Assembly (NCBI GenBank): GCA_938039675.1
Contig: CALHUI010000007.1
Span: 124,001-188,000, forward strand
Direction: 5' to 3'
Source of the DNA: an uncultured Cytophagales bacterium
Lineage (GTDB): Bacteria; Bacteroidota; Bacteroidia; Cytophagales; Thermoflexibacteraceae
Length of the DNA: 64,000 nt
The notes beneath the pieces were generated by a model. The model did not search any database, was not told the DNA's origin, and saw nothing but the letters and a program-made list of their open reading frames with translations. This document shows, one piece after another, positions 43,983 through 52,708 of this stretch. Each line of letters starts with the position of its first letter. Within the stretch, counting starts at the first letter, position 1. The position numbers and the translations under genes were made by a program.

Positions 43983-45890
43983 ATGGGAAAAATTATAGGC
44001 ATTGACCTTGGTACAACAAACTCTTGCGTGGCAGTAATGGAAGGTAACGAGCCTACCGTTATTGTAAACAGCGAAGGCAAACGCACAACGCCTTCAATCG
44101 TAGCTTTTATGGACAACGGCGAACGAAAAGTTGGTGACCCTGCTAAACGCCAAGCAATTACCAACCCTAAAAATACGGTAATGTCCATCAAACGCTTCAT
44201 GGGCAAAAAATTTAACGACGTGCAAGGCGAACTTGCTACCGTTTCCTACACAGTGGAACGCGGTAACAACGATACGCCACGCGTGCGTATCAAAGACCGC
44301 CTCTACACGCCACAGGAAATTTCTGCTATGATTCTTCAGAAAATGAAGGCAACCGCAGAAGAATATTTGGGAACTACCGTAACCGAAGCAGTTATCACCG
44401 TACCTGCTTACTTCAACGATGCAGAACGTCAGGCAACCAAAGAAGCCGGACAAATTGCAGGTCTGGATGTAAAACGCATCATTAACGAGCCTACAGCCGC
44501 AGCATTGGCTTACGGCTTGGATAAGAAGCACAAAGACATGAAAATTGCCGTATTTGACCTTGGCGGTGGTACTTTCGATATTTCCATCCTCGAGCTTGGC
44601 GATGGCGTATTTGAAGTGAAAGCTACCGACGGCGATATTCATCTGGGTGGCGATGACTTTGACCAATGCATCATCAACTGGCTGGCAGATGAGTTCCAAA
44701 AGGACGAAGGCGTAGACCTGCGCAAAGACCCGATGGCACTCCAACGCCTGAAAGAAGCGGCTGAAAAAGCTAAAATAGAGTTGTCAAGCTCTTCAACGGC
44801 AGACATCAACCTGCCCTATATTATGCCTGTAGATGGCATTCCGAAGCACTTGGTACGCACGCTGAGCCGTTCTAAGTTCGAGCAGTTGGTTGACCACTTG
44901 GTACAGCGCACATTGGAGCCTTGCCGCCGCGCCATGAAAAATGCCGGTATGACTCCTGCCGACATTGACGAGGTAATTTTGGTAGGCGGTTCTACCCGTA
45001 TCCCGAAAATTCAGGAAGAAGTTGAAAAATTCTTCGGCAAAAAGCCTTCTAAGGGTGTAAACCCCGACGAAGTAGTAGCGATTGGTGCAGCTATCCAAGG
45101 CGGTGTATTGACAGGTGAAGTAAAAGACGTACTCTTGCTGGACGTAACTCCGCTGTCGTTGGGTATTGAAACCATGGGTGGCGTATTTACCAAACTGATT
45201 GAGGCTAATACAACCATTCCGACCAAGAAATCACAGATTTTCTCTACAGCGGCCGACAATCAGCCCTCAGTGGAAATCCACGTGTTGCAAGGCGAGCGCG
45301 CTATGGCAAAAGACAACCGCACTATCGGTCGCTTCCACTTAGATGGTATTCCACCTGCACCGCGCGGCGTTCCGCAAATCGAGGTAACGTTTGATATTGA
45401 TGCCAACGGTATCCTGAACGTTTCAGCAATGGATTTGGGCACACAGAAAAAACAGCACATCCGTATTGAGGCTTCCTCCGGCCTGACCGAACAGGAAATC
45501 CAGCGCATGCGCGATGAGGCACGAGCCAATGAAGCGGCAGATAAGGCTGAGAAAGAGAAAATAGAGAAAATCAATGCGGCAGACTCTATGATTTTCCAAA
45601 CCGAGAAGCAGTTGAAAGAATACGGCGACAAACTCTCGGCAGGCAATAAGTCAGCCATTGAAGCAGCTTTGGCTGACCTTCGCAATGCACATGCCCAGAA
45701 AGACGTAGCAGCCATAGACCGCGCCATGGAAGCCCTGAACGGTGCATGGAATGCAGCATCTCAGGAAATCTACCAAGCCGCAAGTGCTAATGCCTCAACC
45801 AGTGGCAATCCGGCAGGTGCAAATGGTGCAGCAAGTAACAGCAGCAACCCGGATGTTACCGATGTCGATTACGAAGAAGTACAGAAGTAA
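43983..45890 (+). CDS. dnaK: Chaperone DnaK (Hsp70)
   Basis: About 635 aa from ATG 43983 ([20 protein letters not shown]); the frame extends upstream without family support. Hsp70 signatures: [26 protein letters not shown] and [14 protein letters not shown]. The substrate-binding domain ([18 protein letters not shown]) and helical lid follow, with a flexible Ser/Asn/Gly tail ending [12 protein letters not shown]. It folds proteins with DnaJ and GrpE, which are not adjacent. A bidirectional terminator follows. Confidence 0.97.
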   Translation: MGKIIGIDLGTTNSCVAVMEGNEPTVIVNSEGKRTTPSIVAFMDNGERKVGDPAKRQAITNPKNTVMSIKRFMGKKFNDVQGELATVSYTVERGNNDTPRVRIKDRLYTPQEISAMILQKMKATAEEYLGTTVTEAVITVPAYFNDAERQATKEAGQIAGLDVKRIINEPTAAALAYGLDKKHKDMKIAVFDLGGGTFDISILELGDGVFEVKATDGDIHLGGDDFDQCIINWLADEFQKDEGVDLRKDPMALQRLKEAAEKAKIELSSSSTADINLPYIMPVDGIPKHLVRTLSRSKFEQLVDHLVQRTLEPCRRAMKNAGMTPADIDEVILVGGSTRIPKIQEEVEKFFGKKPSKGVNPDEVVAIGAAIQGGVLTGEVKDVLLLDVTPLSLGIETMGGVFTKLIEANTTIPTKKSQIFSTAADNQPSVEIHVLQGERAMAKDNRTIGRFHLDGIPPAPRGVPQIEVTFDIDANGILNVSAMDLGTQKKQHIRIEASSGLTEQEIQRMRDEARANEAADKAEKEKIEKINAADSMIFQTEKQLKEYGDKLSAGNKSAIEAALADLRNAHAQKDVAAIDRAMEALNGAWNAASQEIYQAASANASTSGNPAGANGAASNSSNPDVTDVDYEEVQK

Positions 45891-45906
45891 TTAACCGTTA
45901 ACCAAT

Positions 45907-45941
45907 AAAAAAACCATCCTGAAAATCAGGGTGGTTTTTTT
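45907..45941. terminator. Bidirectional terminator between dnaK and the ECF sigma gene
   Basis: AAAAAACCATCCTGA and TCAGGGTGGTTTTTT pair (one G-T pair) around a 2-3 nt loop with A and T tracts on both sides. Confidence 0.9.
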
Positions 45942-45970
45942 ATTACATCATAACTGGTGGAAATAAAAAA

Positions 45971-46486
45971 CTAATTCATATTAGTGGCGTAGATGCTCAG
46001 TTTTTCCTTCAACTCTTTGCGGGCTATATGGATGCGGTTTTTTACCGTGCCTATAGGTATTTGCAATTTATCTGCTATTTCGTGGTATTTAAACCCGCGG
46101 AAATGCATCATAAACGGCATACGATAAGTCTCATCCAGATGCTCGATGGCTTTATTGATATCAGCCATCATAAATGCGGAAAATGCCAGATTATGTGTAA
46201 CGTTTGCCGATGAATTGATGTAGTGCAAATTTTCGGTAGAGTCAATAAACGTATTACGACGTACTAATCGCTGATAGTTAGTAATGAAAGTGTTCTTCAT
46301 AATCGTGTAAAGCCATGCTTTCAGGTTAGTACCCTCCGCAAACTTTTCACGATTGATAAAAGCTTTCAGCATCGTTTCCTGCAAGAGGTCGTTCGCCTCC
46401 TCCGCGTCTTTGGTGAGTTTCATCGCGAATGGTTTCAGCGATGAAGTCATATCTTTAATTGAATGGCTGAATTCTGATGCTGTCAT
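45971..46486 (-). CDS. ECF-type RNA polymerase sigma factor
   Basis: 171 aa. Region 2 (FAMKLTKDAEEANDLLQETMLKAF, then TNLKAWLYTIMKNTFITNYQR) and region 4 (EHLDETYRMPFMMHFRGFKYHEIADKL and IPIGTVKNRIHIARKELKEKL) are complete. No anti-sigma gene is next to it. A closely similar ECF type is widespread in Bacteroidota as a stand-alone regulator. TAAATTTG lies 24 bp before the ATG, so its own transcription may come from the housekeeping sigma. Confidence 0.9.
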   Translation of the reverse strand: MTASEFSHSIKDMTSSLKPFAMKLTKDAEEANDLLQETMLKAFINREKFAEGTNLKAWLYTIMKNTFITNYQRLVRRNTFIDSTENLHYINSSANVTHNLAFSAFMMADINKAIEHLDETYRMPFMMHFRGFKYHEIADKLQIPIGTVKNRIHIARKELKEKLSIYATNMN

Positions 46487-46509
46487 GGCGATGATGATTT
46501 TTGTTTAAG

Positions 46510-46517
46510 CAAATTTA
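46510..46517 (-). promoter_or_regulatory. Candidate -7 box for the ECF sigma gene
   Basis: TAAATTTG on the minus strand, 23 bp before the ATG at 46486. Confidence 0.45.
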
Positions 46518-46627
46518 AAAATCGTTAAACAAAAATACAAGAATTTGTTTAATTTTTTTTGAGCATTGGTTTAACAAAACTCACATCATTAACGCCCGCT
46601 TTCGGTTCTTATTGTGCAAAGGCAGCA

Positions 46628-47863
46628 TTAAACATCGTTTTGTCCGCCCTGCACTTGTGCAATGGCCGGCCTTACAAGGCTAAAGAGTGCTGCTAAAGGC
46701 TGTTTACCTGTAATAATTTGTGCTGCCCATTCGCCAATCGCAGGGCCGTGTTTGTAGCCGTGCCCGCTGCCGCCACCTAAAAACCAACAGTTTTCTGCCT
46801 CAGGATGACGGTCTAAAATAAAGTTCCCATCGGGGGAGTTCTCATACTGGCACACGCGCGCCTCTACTAGGGGTGCAAGCACCATCCCCGGGAAGCGACG
46901 TGCCAAAAAACGACGCGACTTTTCTATCAGTGAAGGAGTTGGCTGCCGCTCCATGTGCGTAGGATGCACATCTTCCCCGCGCTTATCGTAAGCCACTTTA
47001 AATCCCCGATGCGTGCTGCCGGGAATGCCATAAAAAAACTCATCGCCATTGTCCCAATCTATCCATACCGGCAGATGCTCCCATGCCGCCGAACAATTTT
47101 CGGGAACACCAAAATAGTACACCTCCTGACGGGTAGCTGTAATCACTTTGCCCAAAATTTCGGGGAACAGATAACCCAACCACGCACCACATGCCCATAC
47201 ATATGCCTGCGCCTGCACAACACTGCCATTGGATAATTTGATGCCTGCTAACTGATTATGATTGACAGACATAGGTTCGGCCTGCGCCTGTATGTAACGC
47301 CCACCCTCTTCTATAAAGGCTTCAGCCACTGCTCTACATCCTTCACGCGCCATTAAATAGCCCGCCTCCGCATCAAAAACCGCATGATGAAGGTCGGTGA
47401 AATTAATCAGCGGATAGCGGTAAGCGGCCTCCTCTGCTGAAAGGTATTCATATGCAAGCCCGTGCTTTGCCATAAAAGGCATAGTAGCTTCAATAAAGGG
47501 CATTTGCTCATGGTAACAAAGCCATAAAATCCCTGTCCGATGAAACAGTTTCTTGCCCCATCGCTCCTGATTTTCGCACCAGAGTTGCAAGGCGCGTCTG
47601 TTAAGGTCAAAATAGGTTTCATTAGCTCCGTAAGTGCTGCGAATTACACGGGTTTCATCGCCCGAGCTGGCACGCGAGTTGCCGGGTCCGAAAGCGTCTA
47701 TCAGTGTTACGCGGTAACCCTGCCGCAACAGATGCAAGGCTGTCCAACCACCAAAAGCACCTGCCCCGACAACGGCAATTTCCGATTGTGTTTTAAGTTG
47801 AGGAATAGCTTTCAGTTGCAATACAGAATGCACCTCGGGGGGTGCAAAAGTTCTAATTTCCAT
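46628..47863 (-). CDS. FAD-dependent amine oxidase, sarcosine/N-methyltryptophan oxidase family
   Basis: About 411 aa. The dinucleotide fold is EIAVVGAGAFGGWTALHLL near the N-terminus, followed by GNSRASSGDETRVIRSTYG, the family's flavin loop. A cysteine in ARVCQYENSPDGNFILD corresponds to the one that binds FAD covalently in monomeric sarcosine oxidase, and GGGSGHGYKHGPAIGEWAA closes the FAD site. The substrate is a secondary amine or amino acid, not defined here. ATG 47863 is preferred over 47923, whose extra 20 residues would be hydrophobic and cross the nqrE terminator region. Confidence 0.85.
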   Translation of the reverse strand: MEIRTFAPPEVHSVLQLKAIPQLKTQSEIAVVGAGAFGGWTALHLLRQGYRVTLIDAFGPGNSRASSGDETRVIRSTYGANETYFDLNRRALQLWCENQERWGKKLFHRTGILWLCYHEQMPFIEATMPFMAKHGLAYEYLSAEEAAYRYPLINFTDLHHAVFDAEAGYLMAREGCRAVAEAFIEEGGRYIQAQAEPMSVNHNQLAGIKLSNGSVVQAQAYVWACGAWLGYLFPEILGKVITATRQEVYYFGVPENCSAAWEHLPVWIDWDNGDEFFYGIPGSTHRGFKVAYDKRGEDVHPTHMERQPTPSLIEKSRRFLARRFPGMVLAPLVEARVCQYENSPDGNFILDRHPEAENCWFLGGGSGHGYKHGPAIGEWAAQIITGKQPLAALFSLVRPAIAQVQGGQNDV

Positions 47864-47900
47864 CAAAAGTAACTGGTTTAAAGAAAAGTAAAACAAACAA

Positions 47901-47933
47901 AAAAGTCGTCTTGAGCACTTCAAGACGACTTTT
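47901..47933 (-). terminator. Terminator of the nqr operon
   Basis: AAAAGTCGTCTTGA (47901-47914) and TCAAGACGACTTTT (47920-47933) are a perfect 14-bp stem with loop GCACT; a T-rich tract follows on the minus strand. It marks the end of the operon right after nqrE. Confidence 0.92.
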
Positions 47934-47954
47934 CGACAGCCATTTGGTTGTCGT

Positions 47955-48566
47955 TTACAAAGTAATACCCATGAAACTCAAAAAGCCAAGCGACATCAGA
48001 CCTACCAAAATAAAGGTAATACCCAGTCCTTTCAAGGGTTTAGGTACGTTGGAATAGCGCAGTTTCTCGCGAATGGCCGCAAGTGCTACAATGGCAATCA
48101 GCCAGCCAATACCGGAACTAAAACCATATACACCTGCCTCTATCAAACTGTAAGGACGACCTTGCATAAATAATGAGGCACCTAAAATTGAGCAGTTTAC
48201 TGCAATCAAAGGCAGGAAGATGCCCAGAGCGCCATACAGGGCAGGCGCAAATTTCTCTACCGCCATTTCTGTCAATTGTACGAAGCCGGCAATAACAGCA
48301 ATAAATACAATGAATGAGAGGAATGACAAATCTACTTCTGCAAATTGGGGGCTAATCCACGACAAGGCTCCGGGTTTCAATAGATAGTTTACGATAAGCC
48401 AGTTCAGCGGAACGGTTGTTGTCAATACAAAGATAACCGCCAATCCTAAACCTAAAGCGGTAGGCACCTTTTTAGATACGGCTAAATAAGAGCACATACC
48501 CAAAAAGTAGGCGAAAATCATGTTGTCTATGAATATGGAGCGAACCCCTAAGCTAATCAGTTCCAT
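47955..48566 (-). CDS. nqrE: Na+-translocating NADH:quinone reductase subunit E
   Basis: 203 aa, six membrane helices. [16 protein letters not shown] and [16 protein letters not shown] hold the two conserved Cys that, with two in NqrD, bind the intramembrane 2Fe-2S cluster. [20 protein letters not shown] is the conserved C-terminal part. It is the last gene of the operon; a strong terminator follows, so nqrF is not present at its usual place. Confidence 0.95.
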   Translation of the reverse strand: MELISLGVRSIFIDNMIFAYFLGMCSYLAVSKKVPTALGLGLAVIFVLTTTVPLNWLIVNYLLKPGALSWISPQFAEVDLSFLSFIVFIAVIAGFVQLTEMAVEKFAPALYGALGIFLPLIAVNCSILGASLFMQGRPYSLIEAGVYGFSSGIGWLIAIVALAAIREKLRYSNVPKPLKGLGITFILVGLMSLGFLSFMGITL

Positions 48567-48608
48567 GTTTGCAAACAGGTTTACAGAGTGATAATTAAAT
48601 CAGTTAGA

Positions 48609-49283
48609 TTAATGGTCTTCGGAGTAACCGTTGCGTGCACGTTGTGCCCAAATCAGCAGGCCAATGACAATACAAGCACCAGCAGGCAACATCATCAGGC
48701 CGTTGCCCTGATAAGGTAGACCGGTGAGGCTGTCTGCGCCTAGCAGTTTGATGCCGAAAACAGAGCCTGAGCCTAACAACTCACGGAAAAAAGCTACAAT
48801 AATCAGAATCACACCGTAGCCGATACCGTTACCCATACCATCAAGGAAAGACGGCCATGGCTTATTGCCCAAAGCAAATGCTTCCAAACGCCCCATGATG
48901 ATACAGTTCGTAATAATCAGACCAACGAATACAGAAAGTTGTTTGGAAACATCATATACATAGGCTTTCAGCACTTGGTCAACAATAACTACCCAGCTTG
49001 CCACTACTGCCAATTGCACGATGATACGTATACGCGTAGGAATTGTATTGCGGAGCAGTGAAATAAACAAGCTCGAGAAACTTGCAACGAAAATAACTCC
49101 CAATGACATTACAAAAGCAGGTTTAACTTGTACCGTTACTGCCAGTGCCGAACAAATACCTAATACCTGAACGGTGATAGGGTTATTGCTATCTAACGGG
49201 TCAACTAAGAGTTTGCGATTTTTCTTTGAAAAAAGCGGTTCTGCTGGCTGTGCTTTTACCGCGGTTTCAGTTTGTGCGCTCAT
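48609..49283 (-). CDS. nqrD: Na+-translocating NADH:quinone reductase subunit D
   Basis: 224 aa, six membrane helices after an N-terminal extension of about 35 residues. [19 protein letters not shown] and [16 protein letters not shown] contain the conserved Cys residues matching those in Nqr[23 protein letters not shown] is typical of the subunit. Part of the Na+ channel of NQR. Confidence 0.95.
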   Translation of the reverse strand: MSAQTETAVKAQPAEPLFSKKNRKLLVDPLDSNNPITVQVLGICSALAVTVQVKPAFVMSLGVIFVASFSSLFISLLRNTIPTRIRIIVQLAVVASWVVIVDQVLKAYVYDVSKQLSVFVGLIITNCIIMGRLEAFALGNKPWPSFLDGMGNGIGYGVILIIVAFFRELLGSGSVFGIKLLGADSLTGLPYQGNGLMMLPAGACIVIGLLIWAQRARNGYSEDH

Positions 49284-49296
49284 TTTGGAATCATGA

Positions 49297-50028
49297 TTAT
49301 TGATTGAGACTTATTTTGTTGTTGATTTTAGACTTGATGAAGTTGTAATAACCGCCAAAATACTCCAACAGCATTTTGTTTAAGCCTTTACCGGTAATAG
49401 TAGCACCTGACATGCCATCTACTTGATGTGGATTATTACTATAATCTTGACCTTCACCTTTTTGCATAACTACCGAAACGATTTCGTTGCCTTCAAATAT
49501 TTTCTTGCCTACGTATCGGGCTTGAATTTCTTCGGTTGCGATGCGAGCACCTAAGCCCGGAGTCTCACCCTTGTGTTCAAATTTTACACCTTTAATAGTA
49601 TTCATGTCTTCCTGCAAGGCAACAAAGCCCCAGATATTATCCCAAAGGCCGAAACCATACACAGGGAACACATAAAATTCGGTTTTGTTGGGGTTGGTTT
49701 CAGAAACAATTTCATAAACCGGATACAGACGGTCTTCTTTGGGCTTCTTGTATTCGTCAGCAGCCACAACACTTTCAGCCTTAACACCCTCTCTCACTTC
49801 TCCTTCAAAATCAACCACATAAGACTTCACACGTTTTTCATAAATGGCTTTTACATCGTCTGTTTCTTTGAGTGTCATTACAGAAGCAAGAATGTTTTTC
49901 TTCTGCTCAAGAGCGATGTTTTCATCTTGACGAGGTTTTAATCCGGTTGCTGTAACCGACAACAGCAGGCCGCAAATAACGGTAAGACCTACTGTATAAG
50001 CTAAGATATAAAAATTAGACTGTTGCAC
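49297..50028 (-). CDS. nqrC: Na+-translocating NADH:quinone reductase subunit C
   Basis: 243 aa. One N-terminal membrane helix (about 6-28), then the periplasmic FMN-binding domain. The flavinylation motif is [12 protein letters not shown] near residues 208-219; Thr in SGAT receives FMN from the ApbE transferase. [20 protein letters not shown] is also family-specific. The start ATG overlaps the nqrB end by 14 bp. Confidence 0.95.
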   Translation of the reverse strand: MQQSNFYILAYTVGLTVICGLLLSVTATGLKPRQDENIALEQKKNILASVMTLKETDDVKAIYEKRVKSYVVDFEGEVREGVKAESVVAADEYKKPKEDRLYPVYEIVSETNPNKTEFYVFPVYGFGLWDNIWGFVALQEDMNTIKGVKFEHKGETPGLGARIATEEIQARYVGKKIFEGNEIVSVVMQKGEGQDYSNNPHQVDGMSGATITGKGLNKMLLEYFGGYYNFIKSKINNKISLNQ

Positions 50029-51226
50029 GGCTCAATCTCCTGTTTTTGTTTGCTTGAACTACGTAATAATCAATCAGTGGAGCAAATACGTTCATCAGCA
50101 ATATTGCCAACATGATGCCTTCGGGATATGCTGGATTGAACACACGGATAATCACGGTAAAGAAGCCAATAAAGAAACCGTAAATCCACTTTCCTGTTTC
50201 TGTATGAGCGGCCGATACAGGGTCGGTTGCCATAAAGACCGCACCAAATGCTAAACCGCCAATTACCAGATGATAGTGAGCGGGCAAATCCATGTAGGCA
50301 TTAACAGCTACTGCGTTTACCAGCAGGCCTGTTATATAAGCGCCTGTAAATACGCTTACGATAATTTTCCAACTGCCTACACCCGTAGCAATCAGGATAG
50401 CCGCACCAATTAAGCACATCAGGGTTGAGGTTTCACCGATAGAACCCGGAATTGCGCCCAGAAACAAGTTCTCAAAAGAGAACAGCCCGGGAGCCCATGA
50501 AATACTGTTCAGTGCTGCTACGGCAGCGCCCGGTGTAAATCCGCTTCCCTGAGCCGTAGAAGTTTCGGCAATGATGGCAAGGGCTGTTTCACCTGAATAA
50601 CCGTCCACGGTAGATGCGCCGTCCAGCAGCGTCCATACAGAACCTGAAATATCGGTAGGATAAGCAAAATAGAGGAATGCACGGGCTGTAAGAGCAACAT
50701 TGAGAATATTCATACCTGTACCGCCAAATACTTCTTTGGCTACCAATACGGCAAAAATAGTTGCTACGGCAACCTGCCACAGAGGAATGGTAATAGGCAT
50801 TACCAAAGGAATCAGCATACCTGTTACTAAGAACCCTTCATTGATAGGGTGTTTGCGCATAACCGCAAAAACAACTTCTACCAAACCACCGGCAGCATAG
50901 GCAACCAGTATGATAGGCAGCGTATGTTTCAAGCCCAACATAAACTTGGTCATAAAGTCAGCTTCCCGACCAATTGCCAAATAATGCTGATGGCCGGCAT
51001 TCCACATACCGTAAATCAAGCACGGTAGCATGGCAACTACTACGGTTATCATCATGCGCTTCAAATCAATCGCATCACGAATTTGCGTGCCACGCGCCGG
51101 AGTGGTTGATGGAGGCGTAAACATGAAAGTTTCTGCTGCCTCAAACACGTAGTAGAATCGTTCAAATTTGCCGCCTTTTTCAAAAAGCGGGCGTTGCTTT
51201 TCTAATAGATGATGTAAGAAATTCAT
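50015..51226 (-). CDS. nqrB: Na+-translocating NADH:quinone reductase subunit B
   Basis: About 403 aa from ATG 51226 (MNFLHHLLEKQRPLFEKGGKF); an ATG at 51259 would overlap nqrA. About ten membrane helices. KEVFGGTGMNILNVALTARAFLYFAYP matches the subunit (shortened: GGTGMNILNVALTARAF). The FMN site reads DGYSGETAL, where SGAT is usual; the acceptor Thr is kept. AFGAVFMATDPVSAAHTETG is conserved. It holds FMN and riboflavin and forms part of the Na+ path and quinone site. Confidence 0.94.
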   Translation of the reverse strand: MNFLHHLLEKQRPLFEKGGKFERFYYVFEAAETFMFTPPSTTPARGTQIRDAIDLKRMMITVVVAMLPCLIYGMWNAGHQHYLAIGREADFMTKFMLGLKHTLPIILVAYAAGGLVEVVFAVMRKHPINEGFLVTGMLIPLVMPITIPLWQVAVATIFAVLVAKEVFGGTGMNILNVALTARAFLYFAYPTDISGSVWTLLDGASTVDGYSGETALAIIAETSTAQGSGFTPGAAVAALNSISWAPGLFSFENLFLGAIPGSIGETSTLMCLIGAAILIATGVGSWKIIVSVFTGAYITGLLVNAVAVNAYMDLPAHYHLVIGGLAFGAVFMATDPVSAAHTETGKWIYGFFIGFFTVIIRVFNPAYPEGIMLAILLMNVFAPLIDYYVVQANKNRRLSRATV

Positions 51227-51248
51227 GGTTTTTTGGCTGGTTTGCTCT

Positions 51249-52622
51249 TTAGGATTCACGCATCATATTGATGCCTTCACGAATGATTTGCTGGATGGGT
51301 TGTTTAGACACATCTATAAACTCACATAGCGCAAGGTCTTCTTCGACTACTTCATAAATACCAAGCGCTTCCATACCGTCATAGTCGTTTGCCAGAATGG
51401 CCTTTATCAGGTGCATCGGAAGGATATCCATTGGCACAACCTGCTCGAAAGTGCCAGTAGCTACGAATGCTCGCTCTTCGCCATTAGTGCTTGTGTCGAG
51501 CACATATTCTTTGTTGCTGCCGTTTAGGAATGACAGCAAACCAAGCGCACGATGGAAGCTCAAACGCTTGGCAATAGGCGCTAACCAACCGTCGGTTAGG
51601 AAGAAGCGAGGCTTATCGCCCTCAGGAATTACGGTAAGCATGTGGTCGTAGAAACCGATATGGCCGTCGGCAGCAATTTTCTGACCACACAGCACATTGC
51701 CGCTGATATAGCGCACATGGTCGCTTTTCAGATTGCCGGCTATTAATTTGCTGATGTTTGCTCCCAGAGCGGTTCTGTAATATTGCGGCTGTTTAACTTC
51801 CGAACCAACAACGGCAATGGTTTTGGAAGCATCGTAGCGGCCTTCCATAAATAACTTGCCGATTTGAATAACGCCGTAGGGATGGAGTGTCCAAACCACA
51901 TCTCCTTTGTTAATAGGGTCTATATGATGAATTTGTACGCCTACGTTTCCGGCAGGATGAGGTCCTATGAATTTGTGTAACTTGGCATTTTTTACACCAC
52001 CAAACACTTTGGACACCTCTGCTCCTGCATTCAGACCGATGTGGACATCGCACTTGCCTACTTTACGCAATACATCTACACCCGCCTGAAAATATTGCTC
52101 CTGTCCTTTAAACAAGAAGTCATAGTCGGGCGCCAAGGGACTGGTATCGAAGGTAGAAATGAAAATGTTTTTAGGTGCTACGTCAGGGTCAGCCACAATC
52201 GCATAAGGGCGCTGCACAACTTGTGGCCATACGCCGCTGCCTACCATATGGTTAAGCGCATCTTCGGCGCTCATGCTCGCAATATTGGATATGGTAAATT
52301 TGCGATATTCTACGTATTCTGTCTTTTTATCGCACAAAATAACGATTTCGATGGGCTTGCGTTTTTCGCCGCGCTTAACAGCCACCACCTCACCGCTCAC
52401 AGGAGAAGCATAAATGACCTTTTCCATGGCCTTGTCGAAGAATAGAGGCGAGCCGGCTTTTACTGCATCACCTTCTTTTACAAGGATTTTCGGACGATAT
52501 AAACCCGGAAAATCATCAAATTTAATGGCTACTGTTTCAGGAGTATGTTCAGCAAGTTGGGTAGCTGCCTTACCTGCTAAGTTGATATTGAACCCTTTTT
52601 TGAGCTTGATTACCTCTGACAT
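51249..52622 (-). CDS. nqrA: Na+-translocating NADH:quinone reductase subunit A
   Basis: 457 aa soluble subunit. KGFNINLAGKAA at the N-terminus, PKILVKEGDAVKAGSPLFFDK (biotin-lipoyl-like fold), GLNAGAEVSKVFGG, VQIHHIDPINKGDVVWTLHPYGV and LCGQKIAADGHIGFYDH are all typical. It contributes to quinone binding on the cytoplasmic side. First gene of nqrABCDE. Confidence 0.95.
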   Translation of the reverse strand: MSEVIKLKKGFNINLAGKAATQLAEHTPETVAIKFDDFPGLYRPKILVKEGDAVKAGSPLFFDKAMEKVIYASPVSGEVVAVKRGEKRKPIEIVILCDKKTEYVEYRKFTISNIASMSAEDALNHMVGSGVWPQVVQRPYAIVADPDVAPKNIFISTFDTSPLAPDYDFLFKGQEQYFQAGVDVLRKVGKCDVHIGLNAGAEVSKVFGGVKNAKLHKFIGPHPAGNVGVQIHHIDPINKGDVVWTLHPYGVIQIGKLFMEGRYDASKTIAVVGSEVKQPQYYRTALGANISKLIAGNLKSDHVRYISGNVLCGQKIAADGHIGFYDHMLTVIPEGDKPRFFLTDGWLAPIAKRLSFHRALGLLSFLNGSNKEYVLDTSTNGEERAFVATGTFEQVVPMDILPMHLIKAILANDYDGMEALGIYEVVEEDLALCEFIDVSKQPIQQIIREGINMMRES

Positions 52623-52648
52623 CGTAAAGTAAGTTCTTTTTTGGCACG

Positions 52649-52656
52649 CAAATCTA
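52649..52656 (-). promoter_or_regulatory. Candidate -7 box for the nqr operon
   Basis: TAGATTTG on the minus strand, 27 bp before the nqrA ATG. A TTTG (52675-52672) lies upstream but with only 15 bp spacing. Confidence 0.4.
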
Positions 52657-52708
52657 ATAAAGAGACGTTATCAAAACTAATGAATGTAAGAGTATGTTTG
52701 CTTTACCT

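Noticed and set aside
47864-47871. TACTTTTG directly before the amine oxidase ATG 47863
   Set aside because: It matches TAnnTTTG but touches the start codon with no space for a transcription start before it, so a promoter role is doubtful unless a later start is used.
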